IMG/VR virus record: IMGVR_UViG_3300042549_010246
Location: 20,706 to 84,705 of that record
DNA length: 64,000 nt
Direction: 5' to 3' (one strand)
Origin: a virus
Part shown: positions 24,965-34,600 of the stretch, piece by piece
Layout of the letters: every line of letters begins with the position of its first letter
Position numbering within the stretch: position 1 is the stretch's first letter
Made by a program: the position numbers and the translations under genes
The notes under the pieces: model-generated
Told to the model about the DNA's origin: nothing
The model's database searches: none
What the model saw: only the letters and a program-made list of their open reading frames with translations

Positions 24965-25728
24965 CCAATATTTTAACCACGAGTTTAGGAAGAAACATTA
25001 ATACCGTAGAGGGTAATGGTCTTGCTATATTCGTTGACGACACGGATTTCGTGTTGAAGTTAAAAGACGTTGATGGCAATATACAACCTGTAACAGACTT
25101 CACAGGTAGCGGTGGAACGAGCGGTGGTGGAATACAATCCATCAATGCCTTGACAGCACCCGCGCAATTTTTGGTGACAGGTACTTCAGGAAATGATTTT
25201 GCGGTACAGTCTTCAGGCAATACACATACCTTTAATTTGCCAAATGCGAGTACAAGCGCACGAGGTGTAGTTAGCACGGGCCCACAAACAATCAAAGGGA
25301 TAAAAACATTTACAGACAATGCATTTTTTCAAGGCGATGTTGATATTTTAGGTACGCTTACAGCGGAAGCAAAATCGTTCTTGATTCCACACCCCGACCC
25401 TGACAAACAAGGGTGGGATTTACAACACGGAAACTTGGAGGGTGGCGAACACGGTATTTATCACCGTGGCCGTCTTCAGGGGACAAATATGATATATCTA
25501 CCTTCATATTGGAAGTTTTTGGTGAGTCAGCATACCATTACGGTACACTTGACAAGTGCCAAAGGCAACTTCAATTATTTCGTAGAAGATGTGACTTTAG
25601 AAACTATTAGAATTGCAAAATCCGAGGGTGATTGGTACTCTTATGATTGCTATTTTATAATTCACGCTGAAAGACGAGATATTGGCAAATTGAAGGTGGA
25701 AATTACACCTCAAGAAAAGCAATATTGA
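24961..25728 (+). CDS. Fibre/spike protein with receptor-binding-type domain, 255 aa
   Basis: The N-terminus (about 8-55) is related to the preceding protein (VEGNGLAIF, KDVDGNIQ). A short GSGGTSGGG hinge follows, then a strand-rich part (QTIKGIKTFTDNAFFQGDV, about 108-126) and a domain with IPHPDPDKQGWDL and GEHGIYHRGR, a signature I know from phage fibre heads near host-recognition modules. Ends in a four-base overlap with the first glycosyltransferase gene. Probably a receptor-binding protein. Confidence 0.82.
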   Translation: MTNILTTSLGRNINTVEGNGLAIFVDDTDFVLKLKDVDGNIQPVTDFTGSGGTSGGGIQSINALTAPAQFLVTGTSGNDFAVQSSGNTHTFNLPNASTSARGVVSTGPQTIKGIKTFTDNAFFQGDVDILGTLTAEAKSFLIPHPDPDKQGWDLQHGNLEGGEHGIYHRGRLQGTNMIYLPSYWKFLVSQHTITVHLTSAKGNFNYFVEDVTLETIRIAKSEGDWYSYDCYFIIHAERRDIGKLKVEITPQEKQY

Positions 25729-27704
25729 TGAAAAAAATACTCCATTTAATTCCTCACCTGAGCACGGGTGGGTGCCCCCAATTCGCTTACGATTTATTAA
25801 GAAAAACCAAAGATACCACAGATGCTTATGTGGTTGAATATGCATTTATTGCTTGGGACTATGTTGTGCAAAGAAATCGAATTATCGATTTGATGCAAGA
25901 CAGATTTTTTTCTTTAGGAGAGCAGAAGGAGCAACTCTTTGACATTATTGATACGATTAAGCCCGATGTCATTCATATTCAAGAATTCCCTGAATATTTT
26001 ATGGACGATGAAATCGCGCGTAAATTGTACAATAAGAATCGAGAATATGTAATTGTAGAAACGAGTCACGACAGTGGATTTAATCCCGCGAATAAGCGGT
26101 TTTTCTCAGACCATTTAGCATTGATAAGCCAATGGCAAATTGATAAATTCAAGGATTATGAAATACCGATTACTCTGTTAGAAAGTGACATTGAATACAA
26201 AACCAAAATTCCCAATCAGAGGGAACAAGGGTTATTAAAACTTGGATTGGACCCCAATAAAAAACACGTTTTGAACGTGGGTCTTTGGACAAGTAGAAAA
26301 AACCAAGCGGAAGCCTTACAGTATGCGAAAGAACTTGAATGGTGTTCTGATATCCAATTTCATTTTATTGGGAATCAGGCTCCTAATTTTGAGAATTATT
26401 GGGCTCCGTTGATGCACGACTTACCATCAAATGTGCAAGTTTGGGGTGAGAGGAGCGATGTGCATTCATTTTATGAGTGTATGGACCTGTTCCTCTTCAC
26501 ATCGCGAGGCACAAATGGCGATATGGAAACAAGTCCGTTGGTTCTCAGAGAGGCAACAGGACATCAAATGCCGATACTGATGTACAACCTCCCTGTGTAT
26601 CTGAATTACTATGATAGGTTTTCGAACGTTAATTACCTCAGCGATTTCACAACCAACAAAAATTTAATTTTGTCACTATTGAAAATTGAAGAAGAATCTT
26701 CAAGCGAATTATTCAAATTTGATTACGCAATTGCTGATAATAAAATTTTCATCAACTATCAAAAAGACAGCAAAATCGAGGTTTGGTTTTCAATATGCGA
26801 TACTGATACCAAACACGCAATTTATGCTTTCAAAGGGCAATTTGAATACAAATCTTCGATGTGGGTAATCCCTATCCCAAAAGATACTTTTGACACTATA
26901 TACAACTCCAAAGGCAATTTCAGAGGTTTTGAAATATCTGTTTGGGACAGTTTGCAAGAGAACAAATTAGACAGCGAAATTATTTGGTTCAATCAGACTT
27001 TACCCATCCCAAATTTTAGAGTATTTGAAACAAATCCTTGGAATTTTACTTGGTCTAATTACAATGAAATGTTCATTGATAAATATTATGAAAAAACCAA
27101 CATTGTAGTTGGTAAGGTTTGCTTAGATATTGGGGCAAATGATGGTTTATTTACTGAATGGTTAATTAGTCAAGGTGTTGAGAAAATTTATGCGATTGAA
27201 TGCGACCCAAGGTGTATAAAATTTTTAAATAAAAAATTCAACTCAAATAAAAATGTGACTGTAATAAACAAGGCTCTATGGAAAGAAAATCAAAGTGAAA
27301 TGAAACTTTATTATGTTGATGACACCTCGGTTTTTAGTAGTTTGAAAGAAGAAGGTAATTGTAAGGGTAAGAATTATTATGATGTTTGTTCTTGGGATTT
27401 TGAAACATTAATTAGTAAACACAACATCAATCAAATAGACTTATTTAAAATAGATATCGAGGGTGCGGAATATGAAGTATTTGAATCGATGACTGATGAG
27501 CAAATTAGTAAAATAAATTCGTTTTTGATTGAAATCCATTTAAATACAAATGGTCAAGTTTATAAAATAACTGATAGATTCAAAATGTTAGGTTATGAAA
27601 TACAGTTCAGAGAGCATAAAAATAACAGTTTGATAAATAATGAATTGGAATGGAAAAATTATGAATGGGCTTATTTAACAGCAACCAAAAAAGTAAATTA
27701 TTAA
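25728..27704 (+). CDS. Glycosyltransferase (GT4-like) fused to an FkbM-type methyltransferase, 658 aa
   Basis: Start is ATG 25728, overlapping the fibre stop. Residues 1-330 form a GT-B glycosyltransferase: PHLSTGGCPQF at the start, HVLNVGLWTSRKNQ in the middle, and a donor-site region with TSPLVLREATGHQMP. A beta domain (about 335-440) follows, then an FkbM methyltransferase (about 455-655) with DIGANDG near 467, a YAIECDP strand end and KIDIEGAEYE. The protein would transfer a sugar and O-methylate a sugar, plausibly on a virion glycan. The beta domain plus FkbM part is duplicated in the next gene. Confidence 0.85.
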   Translation: MKKILHLIPHLSTGGCPQFAYDLLRKTKDTTDAYVVEYAFIAWDYVVQRNRIIDLMQDRFFSLGEQKEQLFDIIDTIKPDVIHIQEFPEYFMDDEIARKLYNKNREYVIVETSHDSGFNPANKRFFSDHLALISQWQIDKFKDYEIPITLLESDIEYKTKIPNQREQGLLKLGLDPNKKHVLNVGLWTSRKNQAEALQYAKELEWCSDIQFHFIGNQAPNFENYWAPLMHDLPSNVQVWGERSDVHSFYECMDLFLFTSRGTNGDMETSPLVLREATGHQMPILMYNLPVYLNYYDRFSNVNYLSDFTTNKNLILSLLKIEEESSSELFKFDYAIADNKIFINYQKDSKIEVWFSICDTDTKHAIYAFKGQFEYKSSMWVIPIPKDTFDTIYNSKGNFRGFEISVWDSLQENKLDSEIIWFNQTLPIPNFRVFETNPWNFTWSNYNEMFIDKYYEKTNIVVGKVCLDIGANDGLFTEWLISQGVEKIYAIECDPRCIKFLNKKFNSNKNVTVINKALWKENQSEMKLYYVDDTSVFSSLKEEGNCKGKNYYDVCSWDFETLISKHNINQIDLFKIDIEGAEYEVFESMTDEQISKINSFLIEIHLNTNGQVYKITDRFKMLGYEIQFREHKNNSLINNELEWKNYEWAYLTATKKVNY

Positions 27705-27714
27705 AATTAAATAT

Positions 27715-29478
27715 ATGACAAACATAGCAACCCCTTTATTTAGAGTAGAGTATGAAAAAGACGGCAACAAAATTTTTGTTTACTATCAAAATGAAAAACC
27801 AATTGATGTAAGTATATCCGTAGCAGACATCGATTCAAAACACGCGATTTATGCATTTGACTCTCATTTTAGAGATTATTCAGGCTGTTGGAATGTTCCT
27901 GTACCTGTAGCCGCTTTGAATCATTACAATCGGACAGGATACTTTAGGGGATATGAGGTTTCGATTTACACTTCGGATAGACTTACTCTGTTGGAACAAC
28001 ATACGATTTGGTATAATGAAAACGCTCCAAAATTTGATAGAGTATTATTCCCTACTGACCCTTGGAATTTGACTTGGATTAATTACACGGAAATGTTTGT
28101 TGAAGACTTCTACAACCCGCTTCAAATGAACATCAATGGAGTTTGTTTGGATATTGGCGCAAATGATGGTCTATACACAGAATATTTGCTTCGTAATGGA
28201 GCAGAACGGGTTTATGCAGTAGAATGTGACCCCCGTAGTATAAAGTTCCTTAACAAGCGTTTTAATGGCGATAAAAGGGTAGTTGTGGTTGACAAAGGAT
28301 TATGGAATGCAAACCAAAATGGTGTAAAGTTGGCTTACAAAGAGGACACGAGCACAGTTTCATCTATCAAGACTGAAGTTCATCACTTTGATGAAAACAA
28401 TTATTTTTACATTGATACTTGGGATTATGCGACTTTGAAGAGCAAAATGAATATCAGTAAAGTTGATTTTTTCAAGATTGATATTGAAGGTGCTGAATAT
28501 GAAGTTTTCGAATCAATGACCGATGATGACATTTGTGAAATTGAAGGTTTTATGGTCGAGATTCATTGGAATTCAAATGGCCGTATTTATGGTATCACTG
28601 ATAGACTTGAGAAATTAGGTTATTCAATTGAACTTCGCAGACATACGGTGGACAATGCCGTAGTAGAGAACCGTGACGAATGGAAAGATTACGACCTATG
28701 CACATTCTACGCTTCAAAAAAAAAAGAGCCACGGAAGTTTAGTTTAAGCATCCATCATTTGCAAACGAGTCTTTTTACTGATGTTGAAAGGCAAAGTCGT
28801 GACAAAATTGATTATTTAATTCATTTGTTGAAGAAAGATTCTCGTTTTAGTGAGGTCTATTGGAGTCGTCATATCAATACTCCTTGGAAGGAATTACCAA
28901 CTAAAGAGAATTGTAAAAGACCAAATGCGTTGTCGATGGAAAAATTTCCAAATGGCATAAATGAATATGGAGAAACTGCGCTGACACCCGCTCACTATGG
29001 CTGCTTTAGAGCATTTAATGATGCTATTCAGATGCATTTCAACAAGGACTATTCAGCGACGTTGATATTTGAGGGTGACGCGGATATTCGAGATGTGTAT
29101 TCGTTTATTGAATGCCTATACCTTGCCCTGTGTGAGGCAGACAAAAATGAAATAGATTTCATTTCATTTGGAGGAGCGTATCATTTGGAGACAGGCGAAT
29201 TATTAGCACATCCCGTGGAGAGAATTGATTCCTTAAATTTTGGGTGGATTTCAAAACACGTTCCATTTGCACATTCGATAATTATTCCTCAGAGATACAT
29301 CAAACAGATGATGCACGCCTTTGCAACTGAGCCTTGGGATGTTGCTGATTTATTTTTTATGAATCATTTTAATATGCATCCAAACAGGAGACAATTTGTA
29401 AGCGAAATTCAACTGAGTCATCAAATTGATGGATATTCATTAATCGATAAAAAAGTCAAAAATTACTTAATCAAATGA
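27715..29478 (+). CDS. FkbM-type methyltransferase fused to a GT25-like glycosyltransferase, 587 aa
   Basis: Residues about 8-125 repeat the beta domain and about 135-335 the FkbM domain (DIGANDG from 146, KIDIEGAEYE) of the previous protein, giving a tandem duplication of this module. Residues about 345-587 look like a GT25-type transferase: LTPAHYGCFRAFNDAI and LIFEGDADIRD, where EGDAD would replace the usual acidic EDD metal site. It probably adds and methylates sugars on the same acceptor as its neighbours. Confidence 0.82.
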   Translation: MTNIATPLFRVEYEKDGNKIFVYYQNEKPIDVSISVADIDSKHAIYAFDSHFRDYSGCWNVPVPVAALNHYNRTGYFRGYEVSIYTSDRLTLLEQHTIWYNENAPKFDRVLFPTDPWNLTWINYTEMFVEDFYNPLQMNINGVCLDIGANDGLYTEYLLRNGAERVYAVECDPRSIKFLNKRFNGDKRVVVVDKGLWNANQNGVKLAYKEDTSTVSSIKTEVHHFDENNYFYIDTWDYATLKSKMNISKVDFFKIDIEGAEYEVFESMTDDDICEIEGFMVEIHWNSNGRIYGITDRLEKLGYSIELRRHTVDNAVVENRDEWKDYDLCTFYASKKKEPRKFSLSIHHLQTSLFTDVERQSRDKIDYLIHLLKKDSRFSEVYWSRHINTPWKELPTKENCKRPNALSMEKFPNGINEYGETALTPAHYGCFRAFNDAIQMHFNKDYSATLIFEGDADIRDVYSFIECLYLALCEADKNEIDFISFGGAYHLETGELLAHPVERIDSLNFGWISKHVPFAHSIIIPQRYIKQMMHAFATEPWDVADLFFMNHFNMHPNRRQFVSEIQLSHQIDGYSLIDKKVKNYLIK

Positions 29479-31625
29479 GAATAGCACATATTCAACCAAG
29501 CGTAATTTCAGTCCCCCCTAACGGATGGGGGGCAATTGAAAAAATCATTTGGGAATACAAAATGGTTTTGAATCAGTTAGGACACGTCTGCGAAGTAGTC
29601 AATTTGCAGGATTTGAAGGCTGAAGAATGGGATATCATCCATTGCCATATGTTTGACCAAGCATTATGGTTGGCTGAACAAAAAGTTCCATATTTTTATT
29701 CGCACCACGACCATCATTCGATGGTTTGGGGTGAAGAAAGTGCTAATTATCAATTAAATCTAAAAGCAATGAGACTTGCTGAGATTGCCTTTGTTCACGC
29801 ACAAAGTAGTATTGAGATGTTTAAAAATATCCCTTATTATTTGAGTCACGGTGTGAATACTGAATTCTTTGATTTTATAAGGCCGAAAAATATTGATGAA
29901 CCGAATATTATTATTGTCGGGAACAATGGTTTGGCGGGAACTGAGCAAGTCTTTGACCGAAAAGGTTTCAGGTATGCAATTGAGGCCGCACGTGAATTAA
30001 AATGGACAATTACTATGGTTGGTCCCAAAGCAACCCAAGAACAGTTTCTGAAGGAAAATCCCGATTTGCAGTATGAAAAACTAAGGTTGGTTTTTGATGC
30101 GGACGAGGAGCGGTTGAAGAAAGAATTACAGAATGCTCATTTAATGATTCACGCTACGTTTGTAGAGGCAGGTCATCCACCTTTAACACCTTTGGAAGCA
30201 ATGTCTTGCGGGGTCCCTGTAATTGGTACACCAATGGGTATTGATGTGCCTCAAATAATATGTGAAAGAACTACCGAAAGCGTAGTAGAAGGAATTAAAC
30301 AATTCGTATTTCAAAGAAATTCATTAATTGCAGAAGCACGCCTAATTGCTGAAAATTACGATTGGAAAATTATTGTTGAAAATAATTTATTGAAATGGTA
30401 TTTTCAGGTCTTGGACCGAAACAATATGGCTAATACGGCCCGTAGAATTTACCATCAATCGACCATAAATAAAGTGCAAGACACTATGATGTTCAAGTAC
30501 TTAGATGGTGCGAGAGTGGATTTGGTTGGTAGTAGCGATAAAACGTATAAGGCCGAACTTTCGGTTCGGGATGAGCACTTAGGAATTATTTTCAGTGCAG
30601 ATTTAAAATGCGGTATGTATGCTCAGGGTGCAATGAAATATCATAGATATTGGGAATGGAAAATTACGGATGAAAAAGGGAACGAATTTTTACATCCATA
30701 TGATGCGACGGACAAACGTGTTTATGTGGCGATTGAAAGTTCAAGTTTAGGAGACTCTTTGGCTTGGGTCCCAATAGTTGATGAGTTTAGAAAGGTGCAC
30801 AATTGCAAAATGATTATCAGCACTTTTTGGAACGATATGTTCAGGGATGCATACCCTGAAATGGAATTTATCAGGGCGGGAACACCCGTTAATAATATTT
30901 ATGCAATGTACAGGATTGGTTGGTATTACGAGAACGACGGTTTAGAGGTACATTATGGACATCACTCACGCGATTTCCGCAAATTTTCTTTGCAAGGTAC
31001 AGCCTGTGATATTTTAGGTCTTCCTGACATCGAAATAAAACCAAAATTAAAGGAAATTGAAGGGCAAAAAAATGATAAAAAATATGTAGTTATTGCACCT
31101 CACGCTTCGAGCCATTGTAAATATTGGCACAACGAAGAAGGATGGTCTAAAGTTGTCGAATTTTTAAACGAGTTAGGTTATGAGGTTTGGAACATCTCAA
31201 AGGAGTCTGCATCAAGCGATTGGGAGAATTCTAAGTTGCCAAAAAATGCATTAAAAAACGTAATTGATAAGACGGGAGACATACATATAGACGAAAGGAT
31301 TTCTCAAATAAAATCCTCATCTTTGTTTATTGGATTAGGAAGCGGACTTTCTTGGTTGGCTTGGGCCTGTGATACACCTGTTGTTCTGATAAGTGGTTTC
31401 TCACGGCCTATAAGCGAATTTAGTGATTGCACCCGCGTTTTTAATCAAAATGTGTGTAATGGATGCTTTAACGATTACAGGCTTGACGCGGGTAATTGGA
31501 ATTGGTGCCCTAAATATGAAAATACTGACAAAATGTATGAATGCAGTAAGTCAATTACACCTGAACAGGTAATTGACGCAATTAGGAAAACACTAAACAA
31601 GCACCAAACAGCACCCGATGGCTAA
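29475..31625 (+). CDS. Bifunctional GT4-type / autotransporter-heptosyltransferase-like (TibC/Aah type) protein, 716 aa
   Basis: Residues 1-310 are a GT4-type transferase (SVPPNGWGAIE at 12-22, then FVEAGHPPLTPLEAMSCGVPVI at 229-250, read in two parts). Residues about 345-710 resemble bacterial autotransporter heptosyltransferases: a beta domain, ESSSLGDSLAWVP, VVIAPHASS, and a SSLFIGLGSGLSWLAW donor region. The end has four cysteines, C661-x2-C664-x13-C678-x11-C690, matching the iron-binding finger known in TibC. TibC hyper-heptosylates serines of a repetitive surface protein. The next gene, seven bases before this stop, encodes a giant Ser/Thr/Gly repeat protein, the obvious candidate acceptor (inference). 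Confidence 0.8.
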   Translation: MRIAHIQPSVISVPPNGWGAIEKIIWEYKMVLNQLGHVCEVVNLQDLKAEEWDIIHCHMFDQALWLAEQKVPYFYSHHDHHSMVWGEESANYQLNLKAMRLAEIAFVHAQSSIEMFKNIPYYLSHGVNTEFFDFIRPKNIDEPNIIIVGNNGLAGTEQVFDRKGFRYAIEAARELKWTITMVGPKATQEQFLKENPDLQYEKLRLVFDADEERLKKELQNAHLMIHATFVEAGHPPLTPLEAMSCGVPVIGTPMGIDVPQIICERTTESVVEGIKQFVFQRNSLIAEARLIAENYDWKIIVENNLLKWYFQVLDRNNMANTARRIYHQSTINKVQDTMMFKYLDGARVDLVGSSDKTYKAELSVRDEHLGIIFSADLKCGMYAQGAMKYHRYWEWKITDEKGNEFLHPYDATDKRVYVAIESSSLGDSLAWVPIVDEFRKVHNCKMIISTFWNDMFRDAYPEMEFIRAGTPVNNIYAMYRIGWYYENDGLEVHYGHHSRDFRKFSLQGTACDILGLPDIEIKPKLKEIEGQKNDKKYVVIAPHASSHCKYWHNEEGWSKVVEFLNELGYEVWNISKESASSDWENSKLPKNALKNVIDKTGDIHIDERISQIKSSSLFIGLGSGLSWLAWACDTPVVLISGFSRPISEFSDCTRVFNQNVCNGCFNDYRLDAGNWNWCPKYENTDKMYECSKSITPEQVIDAIRKTLNKHQTAPDG

Positions 31626-34600
31626 AAACATTTTAATAACACCCTATAGGAATTCCACGAATCCTTTAGAGTTGCCGAAAATAGACTTTATTAATGGCTC
31701 GACTGCCATTACACTTCAAGTTGAAGAAACCTCACAGTCGTTAACTTTTGTTGGTTCTGCAGGCACACTGTTGCAAATCAATAATGATTTAACAGGCACG
31801 ACAATATCAACCAAAAACATTGCAATTACAGGTGTAATTAAAAACACAGGTATAACCTCGAATTCGGGGCTCAATGATTTTGTGGTAGTTGATATTGCTA
31901 CGGGTCAGTTTTATTACCGTAGTGCACCAACGGGCACTTCAGGTAGTTCAGGTCAAAGTGGAACAAGCGGAACCTCGGGAGCAAACGGCTCTTCGGGCAC
32001 CTCGGGAGCAAGCGGTTCAAGTGGTACTTCAGGAGCAAATGGCTCATCAGGTACTTCGGGAGCAAACGGCTCAAGTGGTACTTCAGGAGTGAACGGTACA
32101 TCGGGAACATCGGCATCAAGTGGTACATCAGGAGCAAATGGCTCTTCGGGTACTTCAGGTGATTCAGGTAGTTCAGGTACGTCAGGAGCAAATGGCTCAT
32201 CAGGCACTTCGGGAGCAAACGGTTCATCGGGAACATCGGGCGCAAACGGCTCAAGTGGAACATCGGGTAACTCGGGTTCATCGGGAACATCGGGTGCAAA
32301 TGGTTCATCAGGTACGTCAGGTGAAAGTGGTTCTTCAGGTACTTCAGGGTCGAATGGTTCATCAGGAACTTCGGGTTCAAGCGGAACTTCAGGGAACTCA
32401 GGCTCTTCAGGTACGTCGGGTGACTCAGGTTCTTCGGGTACTTCAGGTGCTAACGGCACTTCAGGAACTTCGGGTGAAAGTGGCTCAAGTGGAACATCGG
32501 GTAATTCAGGTTCGTCAGGAACATCGGGTAACTCAGGTTCATCAGGCACATCAGGAGCAAACGGTTCTTCGGGAACATCAGGTGCAAGTGGTGCAGAAAT
32601 TACAGATGGTTGGGATTGGGGAACTCCTGTTAACAGTACGAAAATGTATTCAAGTAATGGAAACTTGGATTCATCAACTGTATTATTAAATATTTCGGAA
32701 ACCTCTTTATCATTGACCGATTATGCAAGTCAATTTGCATTGATGGGAGTTGGGTCTCGAATCACTACAAGAGGGGGCCTTTTTGCGGCAAATGTTACAA
32801 ATTGGGAAGTTACCTCAGTTACAGATGCGGGAACGTATTACGAATTCGGAGTTGTATATCTTTCAGGTACACAATGGACTCCAACTTCAGGAGATGATAT
32901 TTTATGTGATTTTGCAATTGCAGGTAAATCGGGTTCAAGTGGAACAGCGGGTACCTCAGGGCAAAATGGCTCTTCGGGTACTTCAGGAGCGAATGGTACA
33001 TCAGGTACTGCAGGAACAACGGGTTCATCAGGTACTTCAGGTGCAGGTGTAGCAAACTATTATGCTCAATATAGCAGTAGCCAATCACAACCATTATTGG
33101 CTGTAAATACACCTCAGGTAGTTACTTATGACACGGTTGAAATTGAAAATGGTATTTCGTTTTCAGGTGGACAAATCACTGTTCAATACTCGGGTATTTA
33201 CGAATTTACTTTTTCTCCTCAAGTAGAAAAAACGCAAGGTGGTACAGCAGTAAACGTCGACTTTTTTATAAGGAAAAATGGCTTTGATGTTATTCGAACG
33301 GATTCAATACTCGGATTAGTATCTAATAGTTCGACACAACTTCCGTTTGTTGCATTGACGTTGGAATTATTGCAAAATGATTTTATTGAATTATTATTTG
33401 CATCAACCACCACCTTTGTACAGTTAACTGCGGTTGGCGCAAAGACAACACCATTTATTGCGCCCGCAGCACCATCAATTATTGTTTCATTGAAAAATAT
33501 TGGTGTAGCCGCAGTTGCATATACATCAACATCAGGTACTTCGGGTCAAAGTGGTACTGCGGGAGTTTCGGGGTCTTCAGGAACATCAGGTTCTACAGGT
33601 TCAAGCGGAACGTCAGGAGAAAGCGGCACAAGTGGTACATCAGGTTCTACAGGTTCAAGTGGTACATCGGGAGAAAATGGTTCAAGTGGAACTTCGGGTT
33701 CTACAGGTTCAAGCGGTACATCGGGAGAATCAGGTTCAAGCGGAACTTCAGGAGAAAACGGTTCAAGCGGAACTTCGGGTTCTGCAGGTTCAAGTGGAAC
33801 ATCAGGTTCTACAGGTTCAAGCGGAACTTCAGGAGAAAGCGGCTCAAGCGGTACATCAGGGTCTTCAGGAACATCGGCATCAAGTGGCACATCAGGTTCT
33901 ACAGGTTCGAGCGGTACATCGGGTTCTGCAGGTTCAAGTGGAACTTCAGGTTCTACAGGTTCATCAGGAACTTCAGGAGAAAGCGGCTCAAGTGGAACTT
34001 CAGGTTCTACAGGTTCATCAGGAACTTCAGGAGAAAGCGGCTCAAGCGGTACATCAGGTGAAAGTGGTTCAAGCGGTACATCAGGTGATAGCGGTTCAAG
34101 CGGAACTTCAGGAGAAAGCGGTTCAAGCGGAACTTCAGGAGAAAGCGGTTCAAGTGGAACTTCAGGAGAATCAGGTTCAAGTGGAACTTCAGGTACATCG
34201 GCATCGAGTGGAACGTCAGGTTCTACAGGTAGTTCGGGCACTTCGGGAGAAAATGGTTCAAGTGGAACGTCAGGTTCTACAGGGACTTCGGGTTCTTCAG
34301 GAAGTTCAGGTACTTCAGGAGAAAATGGCTCATCAGGTACAAGCGGTGAATCAGGAACCTCGGGAACTTCAGGTTCGAGCGGTAGTACGGGTACATCAGG
34401 TTCTGCGGGCACAAGTGGCAGCACAGGAACCTCAGGTTCTACAGGTTCATCAGGAACAAGCGGTTCTTCAGGTACTTCGGGCGAAAATGGCTCAAGCGGT
34501 ACTTCAGGTTCAGCGGGCTCAAGCGGCACTTCGGGCGAAAATGGCTCAAGTGGTACGTCAGGTTCATCAGGGACTTCGGGTTCTACAGGGACAAGCGGTG

